Below, one piece after another: positions 53,843 to 62,510 of a DNA stretch of 64,000 nucleotides (within the stretch, counting starts at the first letter, position 1; the number at the start of each line of letters is the position of its first letter). The notes below the pieces were generated by a model that was given only the letters and a program-made list of their open reading frames with translations, was not told the origin of the DNA and searched no databases. Source of the DNA: Thermalbibacter longus (lineage in GTDB: Bacteria; Chloroflexota; Chloroflexia; Thermomicrobiales; Thermomicrobiaceae); the NCBI RefSeq assembly GCF_023806485.1, contig NZ_JAMSLR010000004.1, positions 124,001 to 188,000 on the forward strand, in the 5' to 3' direction. A program made the position numbers and the translations under genes.

Positions 53843-55180
53843 ATGAGCACGACCGTTCAGGAAATCGCACGGGGGTTCTCCCGCCGGGCAGTCGAAGAGC
53901 TCTCTTGGAAGCGCGGCGAGCCGGAGTGGGTTCGCGCTCGGCGGTTGGACGCCTGGTCTGTCTACGAGGCGACGCCCATGCCCAGCCGTACCGACGAGGA
54001 GTGGCGGCGCACCGACATCCGTCGCCTGCCCATCGACCAGGTCTACCCCTATGCTGGGCTCGACCGGCGTGCTGGGTCGCTCAGCGACCTCCCGCCAGCG
54101 CTGGTCGAGAGCCTCGGTGAGGCGGCGCTGCGGTCCGGTCTGCTCGTGCAGGTCGATGCATCGACGGCATACGCTGAGCTTGATCCGGCACTGGTGGAGA
54201 AGGGGGTAGTCTTTACCGACCTGGCCACCGCGATCGAACGTTACCCGGACCTGGTCCAGCGCTACTTCATGACCGAGGCCGTGAAGCCTTCGGACAACAA
54301 GTTCGCCGCCCTGCACGCTGCCTTCTGGAGCGGCGGCGTCTTCGTCTATGTACCGGCCAACACGCAGGTGGCATTGCCGCTCCGCAGCCACGTCTGGGCA
54401 GAGACCCCGGGGGCAGCGATCTTTGCCCATACGCTGGTCGTGGCTGAGGAGGGAGCCTCGGTCGTACTGATCGATGCCTGGGCCTCTCCGACGTCTGATG
54501 AGCCGGTGATCGCGTCCAACGTCGTCGAGATCATCGCCGGCGAGGCGGCGCAGGTACGGTACATCCAGCTTCAGGACTGGGGCCGCAACGTGTGGAACTT
54601 TACGACCCAGCGCGGCCTGGTCCAGCAGGATGCGGTGGTGAACACGCTCAACGTCGGCCTCGGCTCCCGGCTCAGCAAGGCGTTCATCGCGAGCCACCTG
54701 GTCGGGCCGGGAGGCACTGCCGAGATGCTGGGACTCTACTTCGCTGACGATGCCCAGCACCTGGATCATCAGACCCGGCAGTGGCACATCGCCCCCTATG
54801 CGACCAGCGACCTGCTGTTCAAGGGCGCGCTGAAGGACCGGGCGCGCACCGTCTTCTCCGGTCTGATCAAAGTGTTCCCACACGCCCAGCGAACGGACGC
54901 CTACCAGGCGAACCGCAACCTGATTCTCTCGCCGACGGCTCGCGCAGACACGATCCCGAACCTGGAGATCGGCGCGAACGACGTGCGCTGCACGCACGGC
55001 GCGACTGTCGGTCAGGTAGAGGAGGAGTACATCTTCTACCTGATGAGCCGCGGCATTAGCCGCACCGAGGCGGTGAAGCTCATCGTCGACGGCTTCTTCG
55101 ACGAGGTGATCGAGCGGGTTCCGGTCGAGGAGGTTCAGGCGGACGTTCGCGCGGCGATCGCGCGAAAGATCGGGCTATGA
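53843..55180 (+). CDS. sufD: Fe-S cluster assembly protein SufD
   Basis: 445 residues, paralog of SufB: WRRTDIRRLPIDQVYPYAGL, PSDNKFAALHAAFWSGGVFVYVP, and C-terminal ADTIPNLEIGANDVRCTHGATVG, SRGISRTEAVKLIVDGFFDEV with the conserved His. Forms the SufBC2D complex. Its stop overlaps the sufS start by four bases. Confidence 0.96.
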   Translation: MSTTVQEIARGFSRRAVEELSWKRGEPEWVRARRLDAWSVYEATPMPSRTDEEWRRTDIRRLPIDQVYPYAGLDRRAGSLSDLPPALVESLGEAALRSGLLVQVDASTAYAELDPALVEKGVVFTDLATAIERYPDLVQRYFMTEAVKPSDNKFAALHAAFWSGGVFVYVPANTQVALPLRSHVWAETPGAAIFAHTLVVAEEGASVVLIDAWASPTSDEPVIASNVVEIIAGEAAQVRYIQLQDWGRNVWNFTTQRGLVQQDAVVNTLNVGLGSRLSKAFIASHLVGPGGTAEMLGLYFADDAQHLDHQTRQWHIAPYATSDLLFKGALKDRARTVFSGLIKVFPHAQRTDAYQANRNLILSPTARADTIPNLEIGANDVRCTHGATVGQVEEEYIFYLMSRGISRTEAVKLIVDGFFDEVIERVPVEEVQADVRAAIARKIGL

Positions 55181-56439
55181 GCACGCTACACGCCCATACC
55201 CGCCAGTTCGACGCCCGCGCGCTGCGCGAGGAGTTCCCCATCCTCCAGCGGCTTGTCCGTGGTGGCAAGCCGCTGATCTATCTCGATAGCGCCGCTACTT
55301 CGCAAAAGCCAGCCGCTGTCATCCAGGCGCTGGAGGACTTCTACCGTACGACGAACGCCAATATTCACCGTGGCGTCTACGAGCTGAGCGAGGCTGCAAC
55401 CCTCGCCTACGATCAGGCAAGGGCCAAGGTCGCCAGGCTGATCAACGCGCCCGACCCGCGGGAGTGCATCTTCGTGCGCAACACCACGGAAGCGATCAAC
55501 CTGGTAGCGCAGTCGTGGGGGCGAGCCAACCTCGGCCCGGGCGACATCGTGGTACTGAGCCTGCTCGAGCACCACAGCAACATCGTGCCCTGGCAGCTCA
55601 TCGCGCGCGAGCGGGGCGCGGAGCTGCGCTATATCGACATCGACGAGAGCGGCCGGCTGCTGCTGGAGCAGCTCGACGAGTACCTGGCTAGCGGCCGGGT
55701 CAAGCTGGTAAGTGTCACCCACGTCTCGAACGCGCTCGGCACGATCACCCCGGTGGCCGAAATCGTCGAGCGCGCGCACGCCGCCGGTGCGGTCGTACTG
55801 GTCGACGGCGCCCAGAGCGTGCCGCACTTGCCGGTGGATGTGCAGGCGCTCGGAGTCGACTTCTACGCGTTCTCCGGCCACAAGATGCTGGGCCCGATGG
55901 GCATCGGTGTCTTGTACGGACGGCGCGAGCTGCTCGAGGCGATGCCGCCGTTTCTCGGGGGCGGGGACATGATCCGCACGGTCACGCTCGAGGAGTCGAC
56001 CTGGGCCGACCTGCCGGCCAAGTTCGAGGCCGGTACGCCGAGCGTGGCCGACGCGGTGGCGCTCGGCGTCGCGGTGGACTATCTCCAGCGACTGAGCATG
56101 CCAGCCATCCGCCAGCACGAGATGGAGCTGGTGCGGTACGCGCTCGCTCGCCTGGACGAGATCCCCGGCGTGACCCTATACGGTCCGGTGGGCGAGGATC
56201 GTAGCGGGGTCGTCAGCTTCACGCTGGGCGATGTCCATCCTCACGACATTGCCGGCATCCTCGACAGCGAGGGTATCGCCATCCGGGCCGGCCATCACTG
56301 CGCTCAGCCGTTGATGCGCCGGCTGGGGGTGGTGGCCACTGCGCGCGCGAGCGTCTACCTCTACAATACAGAGGAGGACATAGACCGGCTGGTGGACGCG
56401 CTCTTGATCGTCCGGCAGCTCTTCAACATCGAGGACTGA
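55177..56439 (+). CDS. sufS: cysteine desulfurase SufS
   Basis: 420 residues, type II desulfurase. PLP motif FSGHKMLGPMGIG supplies the lysine, VDGAQSVPHLPVDV, and the catalytic Cys is in RAGHHCAQPLMRRLGV. Delivers sulfur from cysteine to SufU. Overlaps sufD and is 16 bases before sufU. Confidence 0.96.
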   Translation: MSTLHAHTRQFDARALREEFPILQRLVRGGKPLIYLDSAATSQKPAAVIQALEDFYRTTNANIHRGVYELSEAATLAYDQARAKVARLINAPDPRECIFVRNTTEAINLVAQSWGRANLGPGDIVVLSLLEHHSNIVPWQLIARERGAELRYIDIDESGRLLLEQLDEYLASGRVKLVSVTHVSNALGTITPVAEIVERAHAAGAVVLVDGAQSVPHLPVDVQALGVDFYAFSGHKMLGPMGIGVLYGRRELLEAMPPFLGGGDMIRTVTLEESTWADLPAKFEAGTPSVADAVALGVAVDYLQRLSMPAIRQHEMELVRYALARLDEIPGVTLYGPVGEDRSGVVSFTLGDVHPHDIAGILDSEGIAIRAGHHCAQPLMRRLGVVATARASVYLYNTEEDIDRLVDALLIVRQLFNIED

Positions 56440-56455
56440 GCGCGGAGAGTGGGCG

Positions 56456-56836
56456 GTGTCTGACCTGTATCGCGAGCATATCCTGGATCACTACCGCAAC
56501 CCGCGCAACTACGGGACACTGGAGCCACACGACCGGAGCTTCGAGGACAGTAACCCGCTGTGCGGGGATCGGGTCCGGATCGATCTGCGGCTGGACAACG
56601 GCACGATCGCGGACATCGCCTTTTCCGGCCGCGGCTGCGCGATCAGCCAGGCTTCGGCATCGATCTTGACGGAGATGGTCAAGGGGCAGAGCCTGGACTT
56701 CGTCAAAGCGCTCACGGCCGACGACCTGCTGGATGAGCTTGGTATCCCTATTAGCCCGGCTCGGCGCAAATGCGCGCTGCTGAGCTTGAAGGTGTTGAAG
56801 GCAGCAGCCTACGGACTGAACGAGTGGCCGGAATAG
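56456..56836 (+). CDS. sufU: sulfur carrier SufU
   Basis: 126 residues: LYREHILDHYRNPRNYG, NPLCGDRV, GRGCAISQAS and ARRKCALLSLKVL carry the three Zn/S ligand Cys. Short SufU type with the insertion typical of Gram-positive-like systems; takes the persulfide from SufS. Start GTG. Confidence 0.94.
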   Translation: MSDLYREHILDHYRNPRNYGTLEPHDRSFEDSNPLCGDRVRIDLRLDNGTIADIAFSGRGCAISQASASILTEMVKGQSLDFVKALTADDLLDELGIPISPARRKCALLSLKVLKAAAYGLNEWPE

Positions 56837-56849
56837 GAGCGTGACAGCG

Positions 56850-57167
56850 ATGCCACACTTTACAGAAGACGATGTCCGGGAGCGGCTGAAGGCGGTCTAC
56901 GATCCCGAGATCGGCATCAACGTCGTCGACCTCGGTCTGATCTACGGCATCGACCTCGAGGAGCGGGACGGCAAGACCGACGTTCTGATCACGATGACCT
57001 TGACCTCGATGGGCTGCCCGCTGGGGCCGATCCTGATGGAGGAGGTCAACCAGGCACTGAGCGACCTGCCCAATCTGGGCGAGGTCGACGTGAACCTGGT
57101 CTGGAGCCCGCCTTGGACACCTGATATGATGAGTGAAGAGGCGAAGGACGAGCTCGGTATCTGGTAG
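56850..57167 (+). CDS. metal-sulfur cluster assembly factor (DUF59, SufT-like)
   Basis: 105 residues, MIP18/PaaD family: VYDPEIGINVVDLGLIYGIDL, TLTSMGCPLGPILMEEV (the reactive Cys) and VDVNLVWSPPWTPDMMSEEAK. Helps mature Fe-S proteins; last gene of the suf operon. ATG 56850 with GGAG ten bases upstream; a GTG start at 56841 is possible. Confidence 0.92.
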   Translation: MPHFTEDDVRERLKAVYDPEIGINVVDLGLIYGIDLEERDGKTDVLITMTLTSMGCPLGPILMEEVNQALSDLPNLGEVDVNLVWSPPWTPDMMSEEAKDELGIW

Positions 57168-57193
57168 CGTCGATGCGCCGGGCGATGAGATAA

Positions 57194-57224
57194 GACCGCC
57201 TCGAGTGCAGAGGCGGTCGTTTTT
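57194..57224 (+). terminator. intrinsic terminator of the suf operon
   Basis: GACCGCCTC (57194-57202), 7-nt loop, GAGGCGGTC (57210-57218), then GTTTTT. Confidence 0.92.
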
Positions 57225-57264
57225 GTGACACGCGTCTGCCAGCGAGCGAGAATCGGAGGGCGTT

Positions 57265-58191
57265 GTGCGCCGCTCGTGCCTGCTGCTCCTGCTCTTGGTG
57301 GTCCCACTGGTCGGGTGCTCCGGGCCGCAAGCCTTCCCGTCGACGCCCACTCCAACTCCGTCTTCACCGACGGCGACCCCGACCACAGCTCCGGCGCCGA
57401 GTACGCCGAGCGTCCCGGTGGCAACCCCCACGAGCCGCCCGGAGCCGCCCCCGTTGCCGACGGCGACGCCGATACAGGAACCCACGGCAACAATCCCTCC
57501 ACCGGTCCCGACGCAGCGGCCGGCACCCACCCCGACCACAGCACCTTCCGGGGAGGCGATGGTTGTGGAGCGGGTTCAGACCGATGAGCCCGTCATCGCG
57601 CTCACGTTCGATGCCGGAGCGGACCGCGGCTATGCCGAACAGATCCTGGATACGCTCGCATCGGAAGGCATCAAAGCCACCTTCGGGATGACTGGACGCT
57701 GGGCTGAGGATAACCCGGATCTCGTCCGGCGGATGGTGGAGGAGGGGCACCAGCTCATCAACCACACCTATAGCCATCCATCCTTCACTGGCCGCTCGAC
57801 CGGTCAGCCGCCACTCTCGACGGAGGAGCGCCTGGCTGAGATCCGGCGACTGGAAGAGGTCGTGGCTGAGGTCACGGGCAGCCAGGAGACGATGCGGCCC
57901 TATTTCCGACCACCCTACGGTGACTACGACGAGTCGGTTCTGCGCGATCTGCCGCTGGCCGGCTACACGGTGGTGGTCATGTGGTCGGTGGACTCGCTGG
58001 GCTGGAACGGGCTCAGCGCCCAGGAGATCACCGATCGATGCCTAGCCGGCGCCGAGCCGGGCGGAATCATCCTGATGCACGTGGGCGCGCAATCTGCGGA
58101 TGCTCAGGCACTTCCCGGGTTGATTGCCGCGCTCCGCGCGCGCGGCTACCGCTTCGTCACCGTTGCCGAGCTGCTTAATCTGGCCGGTTAG
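57265..58191 (+). CDS. secreted lipoprotein polysaccharide deacetylase
   Basis: 308 residues: signal and lipobox LVGCS (Cys18), a Pro/Thr-rich linker of 75 residues, then a complete NodB domain: ALTFDAGADRG (metal Asp), NHTYSHPSF (His-x3-His), RPYFRPPYGDYD, MWSVDSLGWN, and GGIILMHVGAQS (His). Cell-surface deacetylation of a glycan, likely peptidoglycan or exopolysaccharide. GTG 57265 with GGAGGG. Confidence 0.9.
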   Translation: MRRSCLLLLLLVVPLVGCSGPQAFPSTPTPTPSSPTATPTTAPAPSTPSVPVATPTSRPEPPPLPTATPIQEPTATIPPPVPTQRPAPTPTTAPSGEAMVVERVQTDEPVIALTFDAGADRGYAEQILDTLASEGIKATFGMTGRWAEDNPDLVRRMVEEGHQLINHTYSHPSFTGRSTGQPPLSTEERLAEIRRLEEVVAEVTGSQETMRPYFRPPYGDYDESVLRDLPLAGYTVVVMWSVDSLGWNGLSAQEITDRCLAGAEPGGIILMHVGAQSADAQALPGLIAALRARGYRFVTVAELLNLAG

Positions 58192-58394
58192 CCAGTCACG
58201 GAGGCGGCGCCCGGCGCGGCGGCGACCCGATTGCCGGCTGGGTGCTTGATGAGTTGATCCAGGCTCCTTCTTGAACCTGGCCGGCTCGTCGAATCGCATA
58301 CTACAGCAATTGCTCAACTGTAAAGATCAGGCCGGGCATCGGTAGGACTGAATGATAGGAATGTCGGGAAATGTTTGACACTTTGGGGGGAAAT

Positions 58395-58424
58395 CTGACC
58401 GCGTTACGAAGATGTTGCTATACT
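58395..58424 (+). promoter_or_regulatory. promoter of the cupredoxin gene
   Basis: CTGACC (58395-58400), 18-nt spacer, TATACT (58419-58424). The 200 bases before it (58192-58394) hold no gene I can support. Confidence 0.5.
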
Positions 58425-58545
58425 CGCGAGGTGGTGTGGTTCCGGAGAAGTTCCGACCGGAGCCAGGCGATCGTGGATTGAGTCGGAGCGCACCCATCAG
58501 TGGCGGGTGCACGGAAACGGGTTGCGAGCTGAACAGGAGGCACGC

Positions 58546-58986
58546 ATGGCTGAAACACGAGGAGCCCGGCTTAGCGAGAAGTCGCTGGCTGCTCCCCTGA
58601 CGCGCCGGGCCCTGCTCCATCGGAGTGCATTACTGGCGCTGAGCCTGCCTGTCGTCAGCGCCGCGCTGGCGGCTTGCGGCGGGGGCGGTAATGGGGGTGG
58701 CGGCGGCGAAGGTGGCGGTACGACGATCCGGATGTCGGAGTACCAGTTCAGCCCCAATACCCTTACGGCGAGTGCTGGCCAGGAGGTGAAGGTCACGCTC
58801 CGGAACGAGGGCTCGCTGGAGCACGACTTCGTGATCGACAACGTGATCACCTCGGACCTGGTTGCGCCCGGGAAGTCCTTGGAGGTCACGTTCACCGCTC
58901 CGAGCCAGCCCGGCCAGTACGAGTTCTACTGCTCGGTTCCGGGCCACCGCGAGCTCGGTATGGTTGGGACCCTCACTGTCCAGTAG
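58546..58986 (+). CDS. cupredoxin lipoprotein
   Basis: 146 residues. Tat-like N-terminus (TRRALLHRSALLALSL), lipobox LAAC, a Gly-rich linker and a blue-copper domain: EHDFVID (His ligand), then FYCSVPGHRELGM with the Cys, His and Met ligands in plastocyanin-type spacing. Periplasmic/surface electron carrier; partner unknown. GGAGG seven bases before ATG. Followed by a terminator. Confidence 0.9.
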   Translation: MAETRGARLSEKSLAAPLTRRALLHRSALLALSLPVVSAALAACGGGGNGGGGGEGGGTTIRMSEYQFSPNTLTASAGQEVKVTLRNEGSLEHDFVIDNVITSDLVAPGKSLEVTFTAPSQPGQYEFYCSVPGHRELGMVGTLTVQ

Positions 58987-59016
58987 TGAGACACATCGAG
59001 AACGACTCGCGTGCAG

Positions 59017-59046
59017 GAGAGCCGGCCCGAAACCGGGCCGGCTCTC
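59017..59046 (+). terminator. terminator after cupredoxin gene
   Basis: GAGAGCCGGCCC-GAAACC-GGGCCGGCTCTC, perfect 12-bp stem; followed by CGGCTCTTC. Confidence 0.75.
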
Positions 59047-59242
59047 GGCTCTTCATCGGGTTTCCCCAGGGTCGTGACTCCCTTGCCCGGGCGGGCTCCA
59101 ATGCCCGATGCGCGACAGGCAGATCTCTCCTAACCCATGCTCGACAGCGGCGCACCGGCTCGGGCATCGCACGCAGGGACGCGTTGGCTGCTGGCCGCCT
59201 TGGTACACTGACCGTCGAGCAAGGAAGGCAGGGAGGACGGCG

Positions 59243-60091
59243 ATGGGGTTTCCACTGCGGTTCGGCATCGGTACCGGCAATCGGCGACCTTTTTCGGAGC
59301 TGGCGCGCCAGTGGCAATGGATCGAAGAGCTGGGCTTCGATACCGCCTGGGTAGTGGATCACTTTATGGCAGGAGACCACGAGGACGTCCCGTACTTCGA
59401 AGCCTGGACGCTGATTGCCGCGCTCGGAATGCGCACCGAGCGCATCCGCTTCGGTGTCGTGGTGAGCGGGAATACGTACCGGAATCCGGGCCTGCTCGCG
59501 AAAGAGGCTGTGACGATCGATCATGCAAGCAACGGCCGCGTGGAGCTCGGCATCGGCGCCGGCTGGTGGGAACGGGAACACCGCGCCTACTCGTTTCCGT
59601 TCCCGAGCGTCGGTGATCGGATTGCCATGCTCGAAGAAGCCGTTCAGGTAATCGATAGCCTGATGACCCGGCCCAGGACGACGTTCCAAGGCCGCTTCTA
59701 CCGGTTCGAAGATGCTCCTTTCGAGCCGAAGCCGGTGCAGAAGCCGCGCATCCCGATCATGATCGGTGCCTTCAAGCCGCGAATGCTCCGGCTCGCTGCT
59801 CGCTATGCCGACATCTGGAATACGCGGGGTGAGCCAGAAGAGGTCGCCCCGCTGGCCGAGCAGGTGCGCCGGGCCGCGATCGAGGCCGGGCGCGATCCGG
59901 ACGCGATCCGCTTCTCCGTCTTTACCTGGCGGCATCCCTTCCAATCGGAGAAGCATTTCTACGAGCTCGTGCTGGCGTATCGTCGCGCCGGCTTCACTGA
60001 CCTCATCTTCCCGATGCCTCCGGAGGAGGCCTGGCCGGTGCTCGAACGGTGCGCTCGTACCGTCATTCCGGAGCTCCGCCATATGGAGTGA
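59243..60091 (+). CDS. LLM class flavin-dependent oxidoreductase
   Basis: 282 residues. RFGIGTGNRRPFSELA, ELGFDTAWVVDHF, RIRFGVVVSGNTYRNPGLLAKE, GRVELGIGAGWWEREH, RIPIMIGAFKPRMLRLAARYADIWN. Same subfamily as the 17.8-kb gene (shared WN and GGY/GAF motifs), separated by 40 kb. ATG 59243 with GGGAGG at six bases. Confidence 0.88.
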   Translation: MGFPLRFGIGTGNRRPFSELARQWQWIEELGFDTAWVVDHFMAGDHEDVPYFEAWTLIAALGMRTERIRFGVVVSGNTYRNPGLLAKEAVTIDHASNGRVELGIGAGWWEREHRAYSFPFPSVGDRIAMLEEAVQVIDSLMTRPRTTFQGRFYRFEDAPFEPKPVQKPRIPIMIGAFKPRMLRLAARYADIWNTRGEPEEVAPLAEQVRRAAIEAGRDPDAIRFSVFTWRHPFQSEKHFYELVLAYRRAGFTDLIFPMPPEEAWPVLERCARTVIPELRHME

Positions 60092-60226
60092 AGCGGAATC
60101 CTGGCTGGAGGGTGGATGCCTGCCCGCCCGTGTTGTCGATGCACGCGAGCGGGAATGCAGGTGAAGTCAGGGGTGTTGGTGACTCAGATAATGAACGAGC
60201 CAGTCGAGCAGAAGGGGGTGGAACGA

Positions 60227-60829
60227 ATGACGCTGGCGGCTGATCGTTGGGAGCAGGCAATGACGCCTGACGAGTATATGAGCCAGATGGTCGAGAATCG
60301 CGAGCGATTCGAGTCCAACATCGCGCGGACCAGAATCATGCCCGGCGATTGGGCGGCGTTCGGACAGGAACCAGTGCGCATCCTGGTGCTCACGGAAGAC
60401 TGGTGCGGCGATTCGGCCCAGTTCGTTCCCATGGTCGTCAAGCTGGCGCAGGAGATCCCCACGGTTGAGGTCCGTATCCTCCGCCGCGACCAGCACACGG
60501 ATCTCGCGGACCGCTACCGGCGCAAGGATGGATACCAGGCCATCCCGGTCTTCATCGTGCTCGACAGCGAGATGCATGAGCTGGGGGCATTGATCGAGCG
60601 ACCCGAGCGTGCCACTGCCGAGATAGTGGAGGAGCGGAAGCGCTTCCTCGCGGCCCATCCGGAATTGCCTGGCGCCAACCGCGCCTTCGACCGCATGCCG
60701 GAGGAGACCCGCCAGGCGCTCAAGGAGCACATCGCCGGCTGGAGGGACGGGCAGTTCGATCGTTGGACTCGCTATCTGATGGAAGACCTGGCGGAAATCA
60801 CCAGGAGCGTCCGCACCCGGGCGGCCTGA
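60227..60829 (+). CDS. thioredoxin-family protein with CGDS motif
   Basis: 200 residues. Thioredoxin fold with TEDWCGDSAQFVPMV as active-site block: the usual CxxC is Cys-Gly-Asp-Ser, so only one reactive Cys remains, as in some monothiol or peroxiredoxin-like members. cis-Pro follows in YQAIPVFIVLD. Upstream 40 residues and downstream 60 are helical. ATG 60227 chosen; ATG 60191 is possible. Confidence 0.8.
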   Translation: MTLAADRWEQAMTPDEYMSQMVENRERFESNIARTRIMPGDWAAFGQEPVRILVLTEDWCGDSAQFVPMVVKLAQEIPTVEVRILRRDQHTDLADRYRRKDGYQAIPVFIVLDSEMHELGALIERPERATAEIVEERKRFLAAHPELPGANRAFDRMPEETRQALKEHIAGWRDGQFDRWTRYLMEDLAEITRSVRTRAA

Positions 60830-60854
60830 GGCTGCCCAGGTACCAGGTGTCCAG

Positions 60855-60883
60855 GAGGGGCGGCCGCACGGCTGCCCCTCTGT
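60855..60883 (+). terminator. intrinsic terminator after thioredoxin-family gene
   Basis: GAGGGGC (60855-60861) with GCCCCTC (60874-60880) and inner GGCC pairing, then TGTTT. Confidence 0.75.
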
Positions 60884-60912
60884 TTGACAGCCCCCTTGCC
60901 GGCCCGTAGGAT
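60884..60912 (+). promoter_or_regulatory. promoter of the two small genes that follow
   Basis: TTGACA (60884-60889), 17-nt spacer, TAGGAT (60907-60912), directly after the terminator. Confidence 0.75.
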
Positions 60913-61008
60913 CAGCGCTGGTGGACGTCATGAGTTGACAGGCCGGCATGGCACATTGGCCTGGCCCAAAGCCTGGCCCGAGCCCGAGATCGGAAAGAGG
61001 CAGCGTCG

Positions 61009-61515
61009 ATGGCCGAGACCAGAGAACCCGGCGTGCGGCAGACCACGTACAAGCAGCCGGGTGGCTACGTGCCCACGGAGGCGACCGAAGCGTTCTCAGT
61101 TCAGGTCGACCGGGTCGAGGGGCAGATCGTCATCCTTCGACAGAGCGAGGCTGATCAGGTGACCGGCGACCGGGTCAGCATGGAGCAGTCATCCGCCCTG
61201 ACCGTTGAGGCCAAGAGCGCGCAGGTCGACCGCAGCGCGGTGCGAGCGCTGGAGGCTGAACGGGCGGTCACCCAGCGCAGCCGGATCGGCCGACTGGTTG
61301 CGGGTGAGTTGCGCTTGGTCAAAAGCCAGGTGTTGGCGCTTTCGGCTGAGCAGGCTCATCTCGAGGACGCGCGCGTACTGCTGTTTGCCGGGAAGGCGGA
61401 GGGCGACGTCAGGCCGCTCCTGAACTTCCCGGGTGCTTTGGCACTCGGCGCTGGGCTCGGCCTGGCCCTGGGTCTGGTCGCGGCAATCGCTCGAGCAGTC
61501 GGCGGACGGAGGTAG
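61009..61515 (+). CDS. hypothetical membrane-anchored protein with repetitive beta pattern
   Basis: 168 residues, no family I can name. From residue 25 to 125 a regular valine/alanine periodicity (FSVQVDRVEGQIVILRQSEA, then VEAKSAQVDRSAVRALEAE, then LRLVKSQVLALSAEQAHLED) suggests a short beta-helix like bactofilin or FapA. A C-terminal hydrophobic helix (ALALGAGLGLALGLVAAIARAV) would anchor it. In operon with the next gene, three bases apart. Confidence 0.6.
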   Translation: MAETREPGVRQTTYKQPGGYVPTEATEAFSVQVDRVEGQIVILRQSEADQVTGDRVSMEQSSALTVEAKSAQVDRSAVRALEAERAVTQRSRIGRLVAGELRLVKSQVLALSAEQAHLEDARVLLFAGKAEGDVRPLLNFPGALALGAGLGLALGLVAAIARAVGGRR

Positions 61516-61518
61516 GTC

Positions 61519-61791
61519 ATGGCAGCAGGCTTGGCCCGAGTCGTCAGATTCGTTGCCGGGAGCGCGCTCGGCATCGCAGCCGGTGCCGTCGTCGCGGCTA
61601 CGTTCTCGCCGGAGCGGCGGCGGGCGATCGAGGAGCGAGTCCGTGCCCGGCTCGCCGAAGCCCGCCAGGCTGCAACCGAGGCCGAGTCGCGGACCGAGAG
61701 CGAGCTCTGGGCGCGCTTCCGCCAGCTTATCGGTCTGCAATCTCCGGATGGGCTACCAGCCCCACCTCGACCCCAAGGAGAGGGACGCTGA
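61519..61791 (+). CDS. YtxH-like small membrane protein
   Basis: 90 residues: one N-terminal membrane helix with Gly/Ala face (VAGSALGIAAGAVVAATFSPERRRAIEERV) followed by a charged helical coiled-coil-like segment; YtxH/DUF883-like architecture. GGAGGT seven bases upstream of ATG. Confidence 0.65.
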   Translation: MAAGLARVVRFVAGSALGIAAGAVVAATFSPERRRAIEERVRARLAEARQAATEAESRTESELWARFRQLIGLQSPDGLPAPPRPQGEGR

Positions 61792-61869
61792 GCCCGGCCG
61801 CGTCTCGCGCCCGGCGCGGGGATCTGGTGCTCGGCATCTCTAGGGCATGAGCCCTCGCACGGGCAAGCG

Positions 61870-62490
61870 CGAGCAGGGCATGGACGGTGTGACCGCACGA
61901 GCGAGCACCTCGCCCAGCTCGTCGATCGTGGGCCCCTCCGCCTGGAGCGCCATGGACGCCACCGGTATTACTGCCTGGCCGGTCCGGAGATTGCTTGTCT
62001 CCTCGAGGCGATGGATACCGTTGGCTCCTCGTCGAGCAGGGAGAGCGCGGGAGCGAGCGAGCCGCCGGTTGGGCTCTATTTCGCGCGTCTGCTATGACCA
62101 CCTGGCGGGCTGGCTCGCAGTGGCTATCCGATCTGCCTTGATCAGAAAAGGGATACTGGTCGAAGACGGCGCTGAGCATCGCGTCACGTCGACGGGTGAG
62201 GCGTGGCTGAACACACTCGGCATCGACCTCGACCCTGCCCGGCGGGCGCGCCGCTCCTTTGCTCGTCGGTGTCTCGATTGGAGCGAGCGGCGCCCCACCT
62301 GGCGGGCGCTCTGGGCTCCGCCCTGCTGCAACGGCTGCTCGAGCAGGGCTGGATCGTGCGCATGCCGGGTGAGCGTACCGTGGAGCTTATCGCTGCTGGC
62401 CGGCGTCTCCTTGCGCGCGAGCTTAATCTCGAGGTGCCCTCTGCGTCGATCTCCGCTGGCCGCGCCTTTGACGCCCATGGGGCTAGGTAG
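61870..62490 (+). pseudogene. ArsR-family regulator broken by frameshifts
   Basis: Three frames together spell one ArsR protein. Frame A (61903-62097) gives EHLAQLVDRGPLRLERHGRH, RYYCLAGPEIACLLEAMD up to TGA 62095. Frame B (from about 62083) continues CYDHLAGWLAVAI and AEHRVTSTGEAWLNTLGIDL, ARRCLDWSERRP. Frame C (from about 62290) ends PHLAGALGSALLQRLLEQGW and IVRMPGERTVELIAAGRRLL. The N-terminus cannot be recovered. Two single-base shifts explain it. Confidence 0.65.
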
Positions 62491-62510
62491 AGCTGAGGGC
62501 GCTGGGCAAC

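Noticed and set aside
52373-54997. 874-codon open frame antisense to sufB and sufD
   Set aside because: Mirror of highly biased GC-rich coding sequence; no family resemblance, while SufB and SufD are certain.
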